From: Actinomycetes bacterium
Lineage (GTDB): Bacteria > Actinomycetota > Actinomycetes > Propionibacteriales > Propionibacteriaceae
Reading direction: 5' to 3'
Assembly: GCA_023393755.1 (NCBI GenBank)
Contig: JAEXCA010000108.1
Location: 13,260 to 77,259, forward strand
Length of the DNA: 64,000 nt
The translations under genes and the position numbers were made by a program. Positions 23,284 to 34,858 of the stretch are shown in pieces. The first letter of the stretch is position 1; each line of letters opens with the position of its first letter. The notes below the pieces were generated by a model. The model saw only the letters and a list, made by a program, of their open reading frames with translations, made no database searches and was not told the DNA's origin.

Positions 23284-23654
23284 CCGACCCGAAGATCGCT
23301 GAGATCGTGCGAAAAGCAGCAGCTGGTCTCCCTCAGATCGTCTGCATCTGCGGCTCGACTCGGTTCCGCGACGAGATCATCGAGGCCAACCGGCAGTTGA
23401 CCCTGGCCGGAATCATCGTCTTGGCGCCGGCAGTGTTCCAGCACAGCGGTGACCCGGTTACTGAAGGTCAAAAACAGATCCTCGATGAGCTTCATCTTCG
23501 GAAGATCGACTTTGCAGACGCTGTGCTCGTGGTTGACCCGGGCGGCTACATCGGTGAGTCGACCAGCGGCGAAATCAGGTACGCCCAATCCAGCGGTAAG
23601 CCGGTGTTCAGGCTCTCAGCGGTCAGTAGCGACGCAGTCTCACAGTCGTCGTAG
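23280..23654 (+). CDS. Nucleoside 2-deoxyribosyltransferase-like protein
   Basis: A 124-aa cytoplasmic protein. Landmarks are IVCICGSTRFRDEIIEANRQ at the N-terminus, a central VFQHSGDPVTEGQK, DFADAVLVVDPGGYIGEST and SGEIRYAQSSGKPVF, the nucleotide-sugar-binding fold of nucleoside 2-deoxyribosyltransferases and DUF4406-type relatives. The catalytic Glu of this superfamily probably lies in GESTSGEI. Such stand-alone genes are often on mobile DNA and may process nucleotide derivatives; real activity is unproven. The start is GTG 23280, overlapping a possible leader peptide stop. It lies beside a VapBC pair, in the accessory stretch. Confidence 0.7.
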   Translation: MTDPKIAEIVRKAAAGLPQIVCICGSTRFRDEIIEANRQLTLAGIIVLAPAVFQHSGDPVTEGQKQILDELHLRKIDFADAVLVVDPGGYIGESTSGEIRYAQSSGKPVFRLSAVSSDAVSQSS

Positions 23655-23658
23655 TCGG

Positions 23659-24126
23659 TCACGGAGCCACACCAGGCCGGGGCTCACACCGACGCCGGAC
23701 AAGCAGCAGGACGGTCCCGGCCGCGACCCCGATCAGATCAGCCAGGAAATCCAGCGGATCCCCACTGCGGTGTGGCAGGAACCAGTACTGAATCAGCTCG
23801 CTCACCACGCCGTGGAGAGCGAAGATGCCGACGATCAACCAGATCCGTCCGGTCAGCCGGCCCAGCAACCACACCGGGAAGGCGAAGAGCAGGAAGTGGG
23901 CGACTTTGTCGGCGCCTGGGAGGTCGAACAGCGGTACCGAATCCGGCGACCCCGGTTCGTAGAGCCCCACCAGGTGGACGACGACCGCCAGGATGCTGAA
24001 CCCCAGCAGCCAGCGATTTTTCTCGACGGACGCGCGAGGCGCGGGAATCCGTGCCCCGGCGCGACGTCTTGACGAGCGAAGCGAGGAACTGGATCGGCCC
24101 TGCGGGCCGACCTCATCAGGACTCAC
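23659..24126 (-). CDS. VanZ-like small membrane protein
   Basis: A 155-aa integral membrane protein with four predicted helices (LLGFSILAVVVHLVGLYEPG, VAHFLLFAFPVWLLG, WLIVGIFALHGVVSELIQYW, LIGVAAGTVLLLVRRR) and the VanZ-type motif DKVAHF followed later by SELIQYW and DFLADLIG. The family name comes from a teicoplanin-resistance accessory gene; most members have unknown roles. About 40 N-terminal residues before the first helix are hydrophilic and Ser/Arg-rich, and include a stretch encoded by a fragment of a dispersed repeat (24096-24114). The start is therefore uncertain: GTG 24126 is used, TTG 24135 is possible. It follows gatB closely on the same strand. Confidence 0.78.
   Translation of the reverse strand: MSPDEVGPQGRSSSSLRSSRRRAGARIPAPRASVEKNRWLLGFSILAVVVHLVGLYEPGSPDSVPLFDLPGADKVAHFLLFAFPVWLLGRLTGRIWLIVGIFALHGVVSELIQYWFLPHRSGDPLDFLADLIGVAAGTVLLLVRRRCEPRPGVAP
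24096..24114 (-). repeat. 19-bp fragment of the dispersed element inside the VanZ-like gene
   Basis: The reverse complement, gaggtcggcccgcagggcc, is identical to 3784-3802 at the left end of the serA-linked element. Here it is translated as EVGPQG near the N-terminus of the VanZ-like protein. Confidence 0.55.
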
Positions 24127-24127
24127 C

Positions 24128-25618
24128 TCAGCCAAGCCGGCTCAGGATCAGCTCGCGGACCTTGGCGGCGTCAGCCTGGCCTCGCATGTCCTTCATCACG
24201 GCACCGATCAGGGCGCCGGCGGCCTGCAGCTTGCCCTCCCGGATCCGGTCCGCGACGTCGGGGTTGGCCTCGATCGCCCGGTCCACCGCAGCCAAGAGCG
24301 CACCCTCGTCGGAGACCACCGCCAGACCGCGAGCCGCCACCACCTCGGCGGGCTCGCCCTCGCCGGCCAGCACGCCGTCGATCACCTGGCGGGCCAGCTT
24401 GTCATTGATGGTGCCGACGTCCACCAGGCCCTGCAGGGCAGCGACCTGGGCGGGGGTGATCGCCAACTCCTCCAACTCGACGCCGGCCTCATTGGCGCGG
24501 CGGGTGAGTTCGGTCGTCCACCACTTTCGGGCGGCCTGCGGGGCGCAACCCGCAGCAACCGTGGCGTCGATCAGGTCGAGCCCGCCGCCATTGACCACAT
24601 CCCGCATCTCCAGGTCGGTGAAGCCCCACTCCCCCTGCAGCCGGGCGCGACGGGCGGCCGGCGGCTCGGGCAGGGTGGCCCGGAGCTCCGTGATCCACTC
24701 CTGGCTCGGCGCCACCGGGACCAGGTCGGGCTCGGGGAAGTAGCGGTAGTCCTCGGCCTGCTCCTTGGAGCGACCCGGGGAGGTGTAGCCGCCGTCCTCG
24801 TGCCAGTGCCGGGTCTCCTGGTGGACGCGTCCGCCCGAGGCGAGAATGGCCGCCTGACGGCGGATCTCGTAGGTCAGCGCGGCCTCGATCGAACGCAGCG
24901 AGTTCACGTTCTTGGTCTCAGTGCGCAGCCCCAGCTCGTCCGAACCCTTGGGCATCAGCGAGACGTTGGCGTCGCAGCGCAGCGAGCCCTGCTCCATCCG
25001 GACGTCCGACACCCCCAGCGCGCGCATCAGCTCGCGCAGGAAGCCGACGTAGGCCTTGGCCACCTGGGGGGCGCGGGCCCCCGTCCCCCGGATCGGCTTG
25101 GTGACGATCTCGATCAGCGGCACGCCGGCCCGGTTGTAGTCGACCAGCGAGTAGTCGGCGCCCTGGATCCGGCCGGTGGCGCCGCCGACGTGCAGCAGCT
25201 TGCCGGCGTCCTCCTCCATGTGGGCGCGCTCGACCGGGATCTCGAACACCTCGCCGTCGACCTCGACCGACACGCCGCCGTCGTAGGCGATCGGCTCGTC
25301 GTACTGCGAGGTCTGGAAGTCCTTGGTCATGTCCGGGTAGAAGTAGTTCTTCCGGGCGAACCGGCTCCACGAGGCGATCGAGCAGTTCAGCGCCAGCCCG
25401 ATCCGGATCGCCGACTCGATCGCCTTGGCGTTCACCACCGGCAGCGAACCGGGCAGGCCCAGGCAGACCGGGCAGGTCTGGCTGTTCGGCGGCGCGCCGA
25501 AGGCGGTCGAACAGCCACAGAACATCTTGGACGCGGTGTTCAGCTCGACGTGCACCTCCAACCCGAGCACCGGGTCGAACAGCGCCATCGCCTCGTCGTA
25601 GGAGAGCAAGTCCGTCAT
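24128..25618 (-). CDS. gatB: Asp/Glu-tRNA amidotransferase subunit B
   Basis: Kinase and tRNA-binding subunit of the GatCAB complex, which amidates Glu-tRNA(Gln) and Asp-tRNA(Asn). The 496-aa protein shows [33 protein letters not shown] (zinc and catalytic region), [24 protein letters not shown], and a C-terminal YqeY-like tail ([18 protein letters not shown]). ATG 25618 overlaps the gatA stop by 4 bp. It is the third gene of gatC-gatA-gatB. Confidence 0.97.
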   Translation of the reverse strand: MTDLLSYDEAMALFDPVLGLEVHVELNTASKMFCGCSTAFGAPPNSQTCPVCLGLPGSLPVVNAKAIESAIRIGLALNCSIASWSRFARKNYFYPDMTKDFQTSQYDEPIAYDGGVSVEVDGEVFEIPVERAHMEEDAGKLLHVGGATGRIQGADYSLVDYNRAGVPLIEIVTKPIRGTGARAPQVAKAYVGFLRELMRALGVSDVRMEQGSLRCDANVSLMPKGSDELGLRTETKNVNSLRSIEAALTYEIRRQAAILASGGRVHQETRHWHEDGGYTSPGRSKEQAEDYRYFPEPDLVPVAPSQEWITELRATLPEPPAARRARLQGEWGFTDLEMRDVVNGGGLDLIDATVAAGCAPQAARKWWTTELTRRANEAGVELEELAITPAQVAALQGLVDVGTINDKLARQVIDGVLAGEGEPAEVVAARGLAVVSDEGALLAAVDRAIEANPDVADRIREGKLQAAGALIGAVMKDMRGQADAAKVRELILSRLG

Positions 25619-27120
25619 GCCGAAACCTCCTTGGCGGCGAGCCGGTCGAGCAGCAGCCCGCCCCAGGCCCGGCCCAGCGCGCCTTCCAGGGCGGCGCCGA
25701 CCAGGTAGAGCCGGTCGTCGGCCAGCGGCGGGGCCATCACCTGGAAGCCGACCGGCAGGCCGTCGTCCGGGCTCAGCCCACAGGGGAAGGACGCGGCCGC
25801 GTTGCCGGCCAGGTTGGACGGGATGGTGCACAGGTCGGCCTTGTACATGGCCAGCGGGTCGTCGATCCGCTCACCGATCCGGAAGGCGGTGGTCGGGGTG
25901 GACGGCGACACCAGCACGTCCACCCGCTCGAAGGCGGCGTCGAAGTCGCGCGCGATCAGCGTCCGGACCTTCTGCGCCGAGCCGTAGTAGGCGTCGTAGT
26001 AGCCGGAACTGAGCGCGTAGGTGCCCAGGATGATCCGCCGCTTCACCTCGGCGCCGAAGCCCTGGCCGCGGGTGAGCGCCATGACCTCTTCCGCGCTGTG
26101 TTCGCCGTCGTCGCCGACCCGCAGTCCGTAGCGCATGGCGTCGAACCGGGCCAGGTTCGAGGAGACCTCGGCCGGCATGATCAGGTAGTAGGTGGCCAGC
26201 GCGAAGCCGAAGTGCGGGCAGGAGACCTCGACGGTCTCGGCACCCAGCCCTTCCAGGACGGACAGCGCCTCGCGGAACCGCTGCTCCACACCGGGCTGGT
26301 AGCCGTCGCCGCCGAACTCCTTCACCACGCCGATCCGCAGCCCCTTCACGTCCGCCCGGCGAGCGGCGCCCACCACGTCCGGGACGGGCGCATTGATCGA
26401 GGTGGAGTCCTTCGGATCCCAGCCGGCGATCACCCGGTGCAGCAGGGCGGCGTCCAGCACGGTGCGGGCGCACGGCCCCGGGGTGTCGAGGGACGAGGCC
26501 ATCGCCACCACGCCGTAGCGGGAGGTGGCGCCGTAGGTGGGCTTCACGCCCACGGTCGCGGTGACCGAGGCGGGTTGCCGGATCGAGCCACCGGTGTCGG
26601 TGCCGAGTGCCAACGGCGCCTCGAAGGCGGCCAGCGCGGCCGCCGAGCCGCCACCCGAACCACCCGGGATGCGGGAGAGATCCCACGGATTGTGGGTGGT
26701 GCCGTAGCCGGAGTTCTCGGTGGAGGAGCCCATCGCGAACTCGTCCAGGTTGGTCTTGCCGAGCACCACCAGGCCGGCGTCCAGCACCCGCTGGGTGATG
26801 GTGGCGTTGTACGGCGGCACCCAGCCCTCGAGGATGCGCGAGCCGACCGTGGTGGGCAGCCCGGTGTAGCAGAAGATGTCCTTCACCGCGATCGGGACGC
26901 CGGCCAGCTCGCCGAGTTCCTCGCCCGCGGCGCGCCGGGCATCGATGTCGTCCGCCGTGGCCAGGGCACGTTCGCCGTCGACGGCGAGGAAGGCGTGCAC
27001 GTCGCCGTCCACCGCGGCGATCCGGTCCAGGTGGGCCCCGGTGACCTCGCGGGCCGAGACCTCGCCGGCGGCCAGCAGTTCGCTGAGTTCGGCGGCGGTG
27101 CGGGTGAGCAGCGGATTCAT
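25615..27120 (-). CDS. gatA: Asp/Glu-tRNA amidotransferase subunit A
   Basis: Glutaminase subunit of GatCAB, releasing ammonia from glutamine for transfer to mischarged tRNA. The 501-aa protein has the amidase signature with Lys in [10 protein letters not shown], the Ser of [24 protein letters not shown], and the nucleophilic Ser in [13 protein letters not shown], giving the Ser-cisSer-Lys triad. ATG 27120 overlaps the gatC stop by 4 bp. A duplicate-free, tightly coupled operon. Confidence 0.97.
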   Translation of the reverse strand: MNPLLTRTAAELSELLAAGEVSAREVTGAHLDRIAAVDGDVHAFLAVDGERALATADDIDARRAAGEELGELAGVPIAVKDIFCYTGLPTTVGSRILEGWVPPYNATITQRVLDAGLVVLGKTNLDEFAMGSSTENSGYGTTHNPWDLSRIPGGSGGGSAAALAAFEAPLALGTDTGGSIRQPASVTATVGVKPTYGATSRYGVVAMASSLDTPGPCARTVLDAALLHRVIAGWDPKDSTSINAPVPDVVGAARRADVKGLRIGVVKEFGGDGYQPGVEQRFREALSVLEGLGAETVEVSCPHFGFALATYYLIMPAEVSSNLARFDAMRYGLRVGDDGEHSAEEVMALTRGQGFGAEVKRRIILGTYALSSGYYDAYYGSAQKVRTLIARDFDAAFERVDVLVSPSTPTTAFRIGERIDDPLAMYKADLCTIPSNLAGNAAASFPCGLSPDDGLPVGFQVMAPPLADDRLYLVGAALEGALGRAWGGLLLDRLAAKEVSA

Positions 27121-27413
27121 GCCTCCTCCCCCAGGATCCGCGGGACGCGGAACCGCTCGTCCTCGGCGGCGGGCGCGGCAGCCAGGACGGCCGCCACCGG
27201 CAGCGACCCGGCCACCTCGTCGGCCCGGAACACATTGGTCAACGGCAGGGCATGCGAGGTGGGCGGCACGTCGGCCCCGGCCACCTCGGTCACCCGGGCG
27301 ACCGATTCCAGGATCACCTCGAGCTGGGGCGCGAGCTGGGCGAGCTCGTCCGGCGTCATGGCGATGCGGGCCAGCTCGGCCAGCCGGCCCACTTCGGCGG
27401 GTGTGATTGCCAC
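27117..27413 (-). CDS. gatC: Asp/Glu-tRNA amidotransferase subunit C
   Basis: Small belt subunit (98 aa) that wraps around GatA and GatB and stabilises the complex. It begins [20 protein letters not shown], the GatC hallmark, and ends near [11 protein letters not shown]. The start is GTG 27413 with AGGAG 7 bp upstream. First gene of gatCAB. Confidence 0.95.
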   Translation of the reverse strand: MAITPAEVGRLAELARIAMTPDELAQLAPQLEVILESVARVTEVAGADVPPTSHALPLTNVFRADEVAGSLPVAAVLAAAPAAEDERFRVPRILGEEA

Positions 27414-27504
27414 GTTCGGCTCCTGTTCGGGGTTCTGCGGCGTCCGCGCACACTCTACGGTGGTCCGGTGGCTGGGCTCGAACTCGAACCGTCTGGCGGC
27501 AACG

Positions 27505-27534
27505 TGACACGTCCGTAACAGAAGTGGGTAAGAC
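27505..27534 (+). promoter_or_regulatory. Promoter of the ACT-domain gene
   Basis: TGACAC (27505-27510) and TAAGAC (27529-27534) are separated by 18 bp. The GTG start at 27542 lies 7 bp after the -10 box, so the transcript should be leaderless. It is the best -35/-10 pair noticed in the window. Confidence 0.6.
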
Positions 27535-27541
27535 TGTGGGC

Positions 27542-28162
27542 GTGTTCCTGCTACGCCTCGCCCTGCCCGACCGCCCCGGCTCCCTCGGTGCGGTGGCGAC
27601 CGCGATGGGGACGGTGGGCGCCGACATCAATGCGGTCGAGATCGTCGAGAAGTACGAGGGCTATGCGGTCGACGACTTCATGGTCGAACTCCCCACCGGC
27701 GTGCTGGCGGATTCCCTGGTCAGTGTCTGCACCGCCATCGACGGCGTCCAGCTGCTGTGGCTCTCCCACTACCCGGAGCAGTGGGGACTGCAGGGCGACG
27801 TCGACGTCCTGAACCACATGACCGAGTACCCCGAGCGCGCCGAGGAGATCCTCACCCTGGAGTCGCCGGAGGTGTTCCGGGTGACCTGGGCGGCGCTGAT
27901 CGACCGGGAGGCGGCCAGAGTGCTGGCCAAGACCGACCTGGCACCCGATCTCGACCCCGAGGGGATCGCCGCCCTCGGACCGCTGGCCGCCGTCCGCAGC
28001 GACGAGCTTCCCAACGGCTGGCTGCCGGGCTGGAACGACACCCTGATCGCCGTGGCGCCCTTCCGCGGCACCACCAGCATCGTGCTCGCCCGCCGGGGCG
28101 GCCCGGAGTTCCTGCCCTCGGAACTGGCCCGGCTGCGGCATCTCGCGGCGCTGGCCACCTGA
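27542..28162 (+). CDS. ACT-domain amino-acid-binding protein
   Basis: A 206-aa cytoplasmic protein with an N-terminal ACT domain ([40 protein letters not shown]) and a C-terminal half resembling a degenerate GAF-like sensor ([38 protein letters not shown]). ACT domains bind amino acids, so a regulatory role is likely; the partner is unknown. The start is GTG 27542, positioned by the promoter at 27505-27534. It is divergent from gatCAB and ends at a hairpin shared with the next, convergent gene. Confidence 0.8.
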   Translation: MFLLRLALPDRPGSLGAVATAMGTVGADINAVEIVEKYEGYAVDDFMVELPTGVLADSLVSVCTAIDGVQLLWLSHYPEQWGLQGDVDVLNHMTEYPERAEEILTLESPEVFRVTWAALIDREAARVLAKTDLAPDLDPEGIAALGPLAAVRSDELPNGWLPGWNDTLIAVAPFRGTTSIVLARRGGPEFLPSELARLRHLAALAT

Positions 28163-28163
28163 G

Positions 28164-28183
28164 GCCCCGAGCGATTCCGGGGC
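28164..28183. terminator. Hairpin between convergent genes
   Basis: gccccg (28164-28169) pairs with cggggc (28178-28183) around an 8-nt loop, directly after the ACT gene stop and before the convergent small membrane protein gene. No U-tract follows, which is common for terminators in GC-rich actinobacteria. Confidence 0.5.
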
Positions 28184-28212
28184 GGACGGCGCCGGCGAAC
28201 TGTCGCCGCTGA

Positions 28213-28413
28213 TCAGCGGATCATGGTGTAGATCCAGTAGCCGTAGCCCACGATGACCGCGGTCACGGCCACCGTGATCAGGATCACCCACCAGCGCATC
28301 CGGCGCTTGGCCCGGGTCGCGGGCACCTCCAGCGGACCCCATTCACCGATCCGCGGCATCACCCGCGGCGGCGCGCCCTCGTTGAGGTTGAGGTTGGAGT
28401 TCAGGCCGTCCAT
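28213..28413 (-). CDS. Small single-pass membrane protein (66 aa)
   Basis: Hydrophilic N-terminal ~40 residues (MDGLNSNLNLNEGAPPRVMP) followed by a basic patch RAKRRMR and one membrane helix WWVILITVAVTAVIVGYGYW. No family recognised. ATG 28413 lies 6 bp after a CAGACT -10-like box, supporting a leaderless start. The positive patch on the N-terminal side predicts an N-in orientation. Convergent with the ACT-domain gene and downstream of ligA. Confidence 0.6.
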   Translation of the reverse strand: MDGLNSNLNLNEGAPPRVMPRIGEWGPLEVPATRAKRRMRWWVILITVAVTAVIVGYGYWIYTMIR

Positions 28414-28496
28414 GATCCCAGTCTGCCAGAGGGGCCATCGGCCCGGCCGCCCGCGCCGAGCGCGTCCACGCACCCCCTGGACCGTGCGTCGCCGCC

Positions 28497-30893
<2,397 letters not shown>

Positions 30894-30944
30894 CTACGAG
30901 TGGCTCCCGGCATCGCTGTAGCCCGCGCCCAGCATCGTGACGGG

Positions 30945-31958
30945 CTAGCCGCCGCCGGCCAGTTCCTCGCCGACCTGGCCGGTCGCCCTGCCGAGCAGGT
31001 CGAACGCCCGCGAGGCGGCCGGCGCGCTGAAGCCGGCGAGACCGCAGGCCGGCGTGAGCACCAGCTGGTCGGCCGCGGCGCCCAGCGCCAACCGGTCCAG
31101 GAACCGCAGCGTGCGGGTACGCAGCTCGTCGACGCTGGCCAGCTGGTCGGGGACGGCGGTGGGCAGGACACCGAGGTACAGCCCGCCGCCCGCCTCCAGC
31201 GCGGCGGCCAGTGGGTCGAGGTCGGCGCCGCTGATCAGGTCCAGATCGAGGGAGACCGCGGAGAAGCCGGCACCGCGGTGACCCGTCCCGACCAGTTCGG
31301 CGATCGGCGGCCCGGGGGCACAGCAGTGGACGACGGCCGGCACCGTCAACCCACGGCGGGCGGGCTCGCCGGTGAGCAGCGCGAGGTTCGCGCAGAGCTC
31401 GGGCAGGTCGACCGCACGGTGGCGGAAGAAGCCACCCGGGGTGGGGACCGCTCCGGCCGCCACCGCGGGCAGAGCGGGTTCGTCGATCTGCAGCACCAGC
31501 GACACCGAGGGCAGCCGGCGGACCAGCCCGTCCAGCACCTCGCCGATGCCCTCGGCGAGCGCGCCGGCCAGGTCGCGGCGGGCCCCGGGGTCGGCCAGCA
31601 CCCGTCCGGTGTGCGCCACTCCGGTGCTGGCCGCCAGCGTCCAGGGGCCGGCGACCTGCAGCTTGAGCCGCCCGGCGTAGCCCTGGGCGTGTTCCTCGAG
31701 GATCTCCAGATCGTCCCGCCAGGTCTGGCGCGACCGGCGCTGGTCGACCCCGGCCGAGCCCAGCACCCACTCCCCCGCGACCAGTTCGGCACCCAGCCCG
31801 GCCAGCATGCCCAGCCCGCGGCCGATCATCCCGGCCCACGGGCCACGGGCCGGCAGCTCGGGAAGGTAGGGCAGCTCCGGCACCTTGTCGAAGGTCATCC
31901 GGACGGCCGCGGGGAAGTCCGTCCCCGGCAGCGAGCCGAGCCCGGTGAAGCCGACCAT
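30945..31958 (-). CDS. MetE-like cobalamin-independent methionine synthase C-terminal-type protein
   Basis: A 337-aa protein resembling the catalytic barrel of MetE/UROD-like methyltransferases. It has an N-terminal GLGSLPGTDF, a substrate region LQVAGPWTLAAS, LVLQIDEPALPAV, and HCCAPGP, which probably supplies zinc ligands, ending with TPACGLAGFS. It is much shorter than true MetE (about 750 aa), so methionine synthesis is not proven; core-methionine-synthase-like or other C1 transfer is possible. ATG 31958 overlaps the mnmA stop (TGATG). The mnmA-this-ligA order is widely conserved in actinobacteria. Confidence 0.85.
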   Translation of the reverse strand: MVGFTGLGSLPGTDFPAAVRMTFDKVPELPYLPELPARGPWAGMIGRGLGMLAGLGAELVAGEWVLGSAGVDQRRSRQTWRDDLEILEEHAQGYAGRLKLQVAGPWTLAASTGVAHTGRVLADPGARRDLAGALAEGIGEVLDGLVRRLPSVSLVLQIDEPALPAVAAGAVPTPGGFFRHRAVDLPELCANLALLTGEPARRGLTVPAVVHCCAPGPPIAELVGTGHRGAGFSAVSLDLDLISGADLDPLAAALEAGGGLYLGVLPTAVPDQLASVDELRTRTLRFLDRLALGAAADQLVLTPACGLAGFSAPAASRAFDLLGRATGQVGEELAGGG

Positions 31959-33031
31959 CACGCGGCCCGGGCGATGGTGGACGATCCGACCACCCGCTCG
32001 CCGTCGTAGTAGACCACCGCCTGCCCGGGCGCGATGCCGTGCGCGGGCTCGTCCAGTTCCACCCGGACCTCCTCGCCCAGCCAGCCGATGGTGGCCGGCA
32101 TCGGCTCGGAGTGGGCCCGCCACTGCGCCAGCCCCCGCCAGGAACCGGCCACCGGATCCTCCGTCCAGGTGGGCCGGATCCCCTCGATGGTCCGCACCGC
32201 CAGCTTTTCCCGCGGGCCGACAGTCACGGTGTTGGTGGCCACCGAGATGTCGATGACATAGCGCGGACGACCGTCCGCGGCCGGCACCGACAGGTGCAGT
32301 CCGTGCCGCTGGCCGACGGTGAACCGGTGCGCGCCGGCGTGGGCTCCCACCACCTCGCCGCGGTCGTCCACGATGTCGCCGGTGCGAGCGCCCAGTCTTC
32401 CGGTCAGGAAGCCGGCGGTGTCGCCGGAGGGGATGAAGCAGATGTCGTGCGAATCCGGCTTCTTCGCCAGGTACAGCCCGCGCTCGGCGGCCTCCGCCCG
32501 CACCTCGGCCTTGGACGTGTCCGGGCCGAGCGGGAACAGCGAGCGCCGCAGCTGTTGCTGGTTGAGCACACCCAGGACGTAGGACTGGTCCTTGCGCTCC
32601 TCGTTGGAGCGCAGCAGCGAGACCGTCTCCCCGGTCCGCCGGATCCGGGCGTAGTGGCCGGTGGCGACGGCGTCGAAGCCGAGCGCCAGGCCACGGTCGA
32701 GCACGGCGGCGAACTTGATCTTCTCGTTGCACCGCAGGCACGGGTTCGGGGTGCGACCGGCGGCGTACTCGGCGACGAAGTCCTGCACCACGTCCGCGTC
32801 GAACCGGTCGGAGAGATCCCAGACGTAGAACGGGATGCCCAGCATGTCCGCGGCCCGCCGAGCGTCGTGGGAGTCCTCCAGCGAGCAGCAGCCGCGGGCG
32901 CCGGAGCGGTAGGTCTGCGGATTCCTGCTCAGCGCCAGGTGCACGCCGGTGACGTCATGGCCGGCGTCCACCAGGCGCGCCGCAGCCACGGCGGAGTCAA
33001 CCCCGCCGGACATCGCCGCCAGCACCCGCAT
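31958..33031 (-). CDS. mnmA: tRNA 2-thiouridylase
   Basis: Adds sulfur to the wobble uridine of tRNA Lys, Glu and Gln. The 357-aa protein has the PP-loop [13 protein letters not shown], catalytic Cys in [12 protein letters not shown] and the second Cys in SHDICFIP, with the C-terminal beta domain ending in [20 protein letters not shown] 33031 follows AAGGGAG by 4 bp; TTG one codon upstream is a less likely start. The cysteine desulfurase at 33643 is the probable sulfur source, one gene upstream on the same strand. Confidence 0.97.
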   Translation of the reverse strand: MRVLAAMSGGVDSAVAAARLVDAGHDVTGVHLALSRNPQTYRSGARGCCSLEDSHDARRAADMLGIPFYVWDLSDRFDADVVQDFVAEYAAGRTPNPCLRCNEKIKFAAVLDRGLALGFDAVATGHYARIRRTGETVSLLRSNEERKDQSYVLGVLNQQQLRRSLFPLGPDTSKAEVRAEAAERGLYLAKKPDSHDICFIPSGDTAGFLTGRLGARTGDIVDDRGEVVGAHAGAHRFTVGQRHGLHLSVPAADGRPRYVIDISVATNTVTVGPREKLAVRTIEGIRPTWTEDPVAGSWRGLAQWRAHSEPMPATIGWLGEEVRVELDEPAHGIAPGQAVVYYDGERVVGSSTIARAA

Positions 33032-33065
33032 CAAGCTCCCTTCGCAGAAGCCCGATTCTAGGTGG

Positions 33066-33551
33066 TCAGGCCGCGATGCCCTTCAGCGATCCGGTCAGGC
33101 CGCCGGCCTCGCTGTAGACGATGCACTGCACCAGCTTGTCGCCGAGCAGCCAGGTCTGCTCGGTGGGGTGCAGGTACATGACCGCCAGATCGGTGTACTC
33201 CTCCGGCGGCTCGCCGCCGATGAAGCCGACGATCTCGGCCATGCAGAAGTCGTTGGCGCGGGTGGAGACGTCCTCGGGCAGCTTGTCCTCGGTGAGCTTC
33301 AGTTCGGCGTAGACCTCGCCCTGGTGGGGCGAGTCGCACGGTGTCACCGGGACGGTCTCGACCTGGCCGTCCAGTTCGCTGACATCGGAGATGCAGTCGC
33401 CCAGGCGCACCGTCATCGCGCCGGCGTCGGAGTCGGCGGTCACCTGACCGCCCTCGTCGCGGGGTGCCTCCATGCCGGCGGCACAGCCGCCGAGCAGGGA
33501 CAGGGCGCCCGTCGCCGCCAGGGCGAGCAGACGGCGGGTGGGGTGGGACAC
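33066..33551 (-). CDS. Septum-formation-family lipoprotein
   Basis: A 161-aa predicted lipoprotein: after [10 protein letters not shown] the core ends in LSLLGGC, lipidated at Cys23. The mature part contains [31 protein letters not shown] and [14 protein letters not shown], the paired-cysteine pattern of the actinobacterial Septum_form domain. Two disulfides are likely outside the membrane. The start is GTG 33551 with an AGGAGG site 5 bp upstream. It lies between the cysteine desulfurase and mnmA genes, all on one strand; a role in division is only a family label. Confidence 0.8.
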   Translation of the reverse strand: MSHPTRRLLALAATGALSLLGGCAAGMEAPRDEGGQVTADSDAGAMTVRLGDCISDVSELDGQVETVPVTPCDSPHQGEVYAELKLTEDKLPEDVSTRANDFCMAEIVGFIGGEPPEEYTDLAVMYLHPTEQTWLLGDKLVQCIVYSEAGGLTGSLKGIAA

Positions 33552-33642
33552 GGTGACCTCCTCTTGGCTGCCACCCAGCCTGCCAAACCCGCCCCCGACG
33601 GCCAAGCCAACGCGCGGACGCCGCCTCACCCCGGGTCGAAGG

Positions 33643-34767
33643 TCAGTAGGCAGCCCGCGCGCTCGCCAGCGCCCCGGGGAGCACCCGCAGCACCGCCTCG
33701 ATCTCGGCGGGGGTGGTGGACGGCCCGAAGGAGAACCGCAGGCTGCCCGAAGCGGCCGCCAGATCGCGTCCCATGGCCAGCAGCACCTCGCTGGACTGGT
33801 GGACGCCCGCGGTGCAGGCCGAACCGGTGGAACAGTCGATCCCCGCTGCGTCCAGCAGCAGCAGCAGATCGTCGGCCCGGACGCCCTCGAAGCTGGCATG
33901 CAGGATGGCCGGGGTGGCCGGTGCCGTGGTGTTGACCCGGACCCCGGGCAGCGCCCGCAGGCCGGTCAGCAACCGGTCGCCGAGCCCGGCCAGCCGGGTG
34001 GCCTCCCCGGCCAGCCGCCGGACCGACTCGCGCAGCGCCGCCGCGAGCCCCACCGCCAGCGCGACCGGGACCGTCCCGGAGCGCAGCCTGGCCTCCTGGC
34101 CGCCGCCGAAGCCGGGCGCGGTCAGGGTCACCCCACGCCGCACCAGCAGCGCTCCGATCCCGACCGGTCCGCCCAGCTTGTGACCGGAGAAGCTGAGCAG
34201 ATCCAGCCCGGAGGAGCCGAAGTCCACCGGCAGATGCCCGACCGCCTGCACGGCATCGCTGTGCGCCAGGACGCCGGCCAGGCGAGCCTGCTCGGCGACC
34301 GCGGCGACCGGCTGTACCACCCCGGTCTCGTTGTTCACCCACATCACGGACACCAGCCGGGTGGCCGGCCCGATCGCCGCCGCCACGCCGGACGGGTCAA
34401 CCCTGCCGGTGTCGTCCACCGCGAGCACCCGCAGCCGCTCGCCCAGGACCCGGCGGGCCTCGATCACCGACGGGTGCTCGACCGCCGACACCAGCACCTC
34501 ACCGGCGGCCCCGGCCGCACCCAGCACGGCGAGGTTGTTGGCCTCGGTGCCACCGGAACAGAAGACCACCTCGCCGGGCCGGGCCCCGAGATCGGCCGCG
34601 ACCGACTCCCGGGCCTGCTCCAGCCGGCGCCTGGCCGCCCGTCCGGAGCCGTGCAGCGAGGACGGGTTCCCCGCCCCGGCCAGTGCCTCGGCCATGGCCT
34701 CCCGCACGCTCGCCGGCATCGGACTGCTGGCGGCATGATCGAGGTACACCCGGGTTTCCTGCACCAT
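33643..34767 (-). CDS. iscS: Cysteine desulfurase (IscS/NifS family)
   Basis: PLP enzyme that takes sulfur from cysteine as an enzyme persulfide for tRNA thiolation and Fe-S assembly. The 374-aa protein has the PLP lysine Lys197 in LLSFSGHKLGG, HPSVIEARR for the ring-stacking His, and the persulfide Cys318 in STGSACTAG, in the eight-residue-loop style of group I (IscS-like) enzymes. It starts MVQETRVYLDHAASSPM. Genomic linkage with mnmA suggests service in tRNA modification. Confidence 0.95.
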   Translation of the reverse strand: MVQETRVYLDHAASSPMPASVREAMAEALAGAGNPSSLHGSGRAARRRLEQARESVAADLGARPGEVVFCSGGTEANNLAVLGAAGAAGEVLVSAVEHPSVIEARRVLGERLRVLAVDDTGRVDPSGVAAAIGPATRLVSVMWVNNETGVVQPVAAVAEQARLAGVLAHSDAVQAVGHLPVDFGSSGLDLLSFSGHKLGGPVGIGALLVRRGVTLTAPGFGGGQEARLRSGTVPVALAVGLAAALRESVRRLAGEATRLAGLGDRLLTGLRALPGVRVNTTAPATPAILHASFEGVRADDLLLLLDAAGIDCSTGSACTAGVHQSSEVLLAMGRDLAAASGSLRFSFGPSTTPAEIEAVLRVLPGALASARAAY

Positions 34768-34858
34768 CTCGCTTGACCGGTCCTCTATCGTGTTGGGTCT
34801 GGCGGCGCTCGAACAGCGTCTGGCACCAGTTCATCACGCTCATCGCGAAAGTCGGTAC

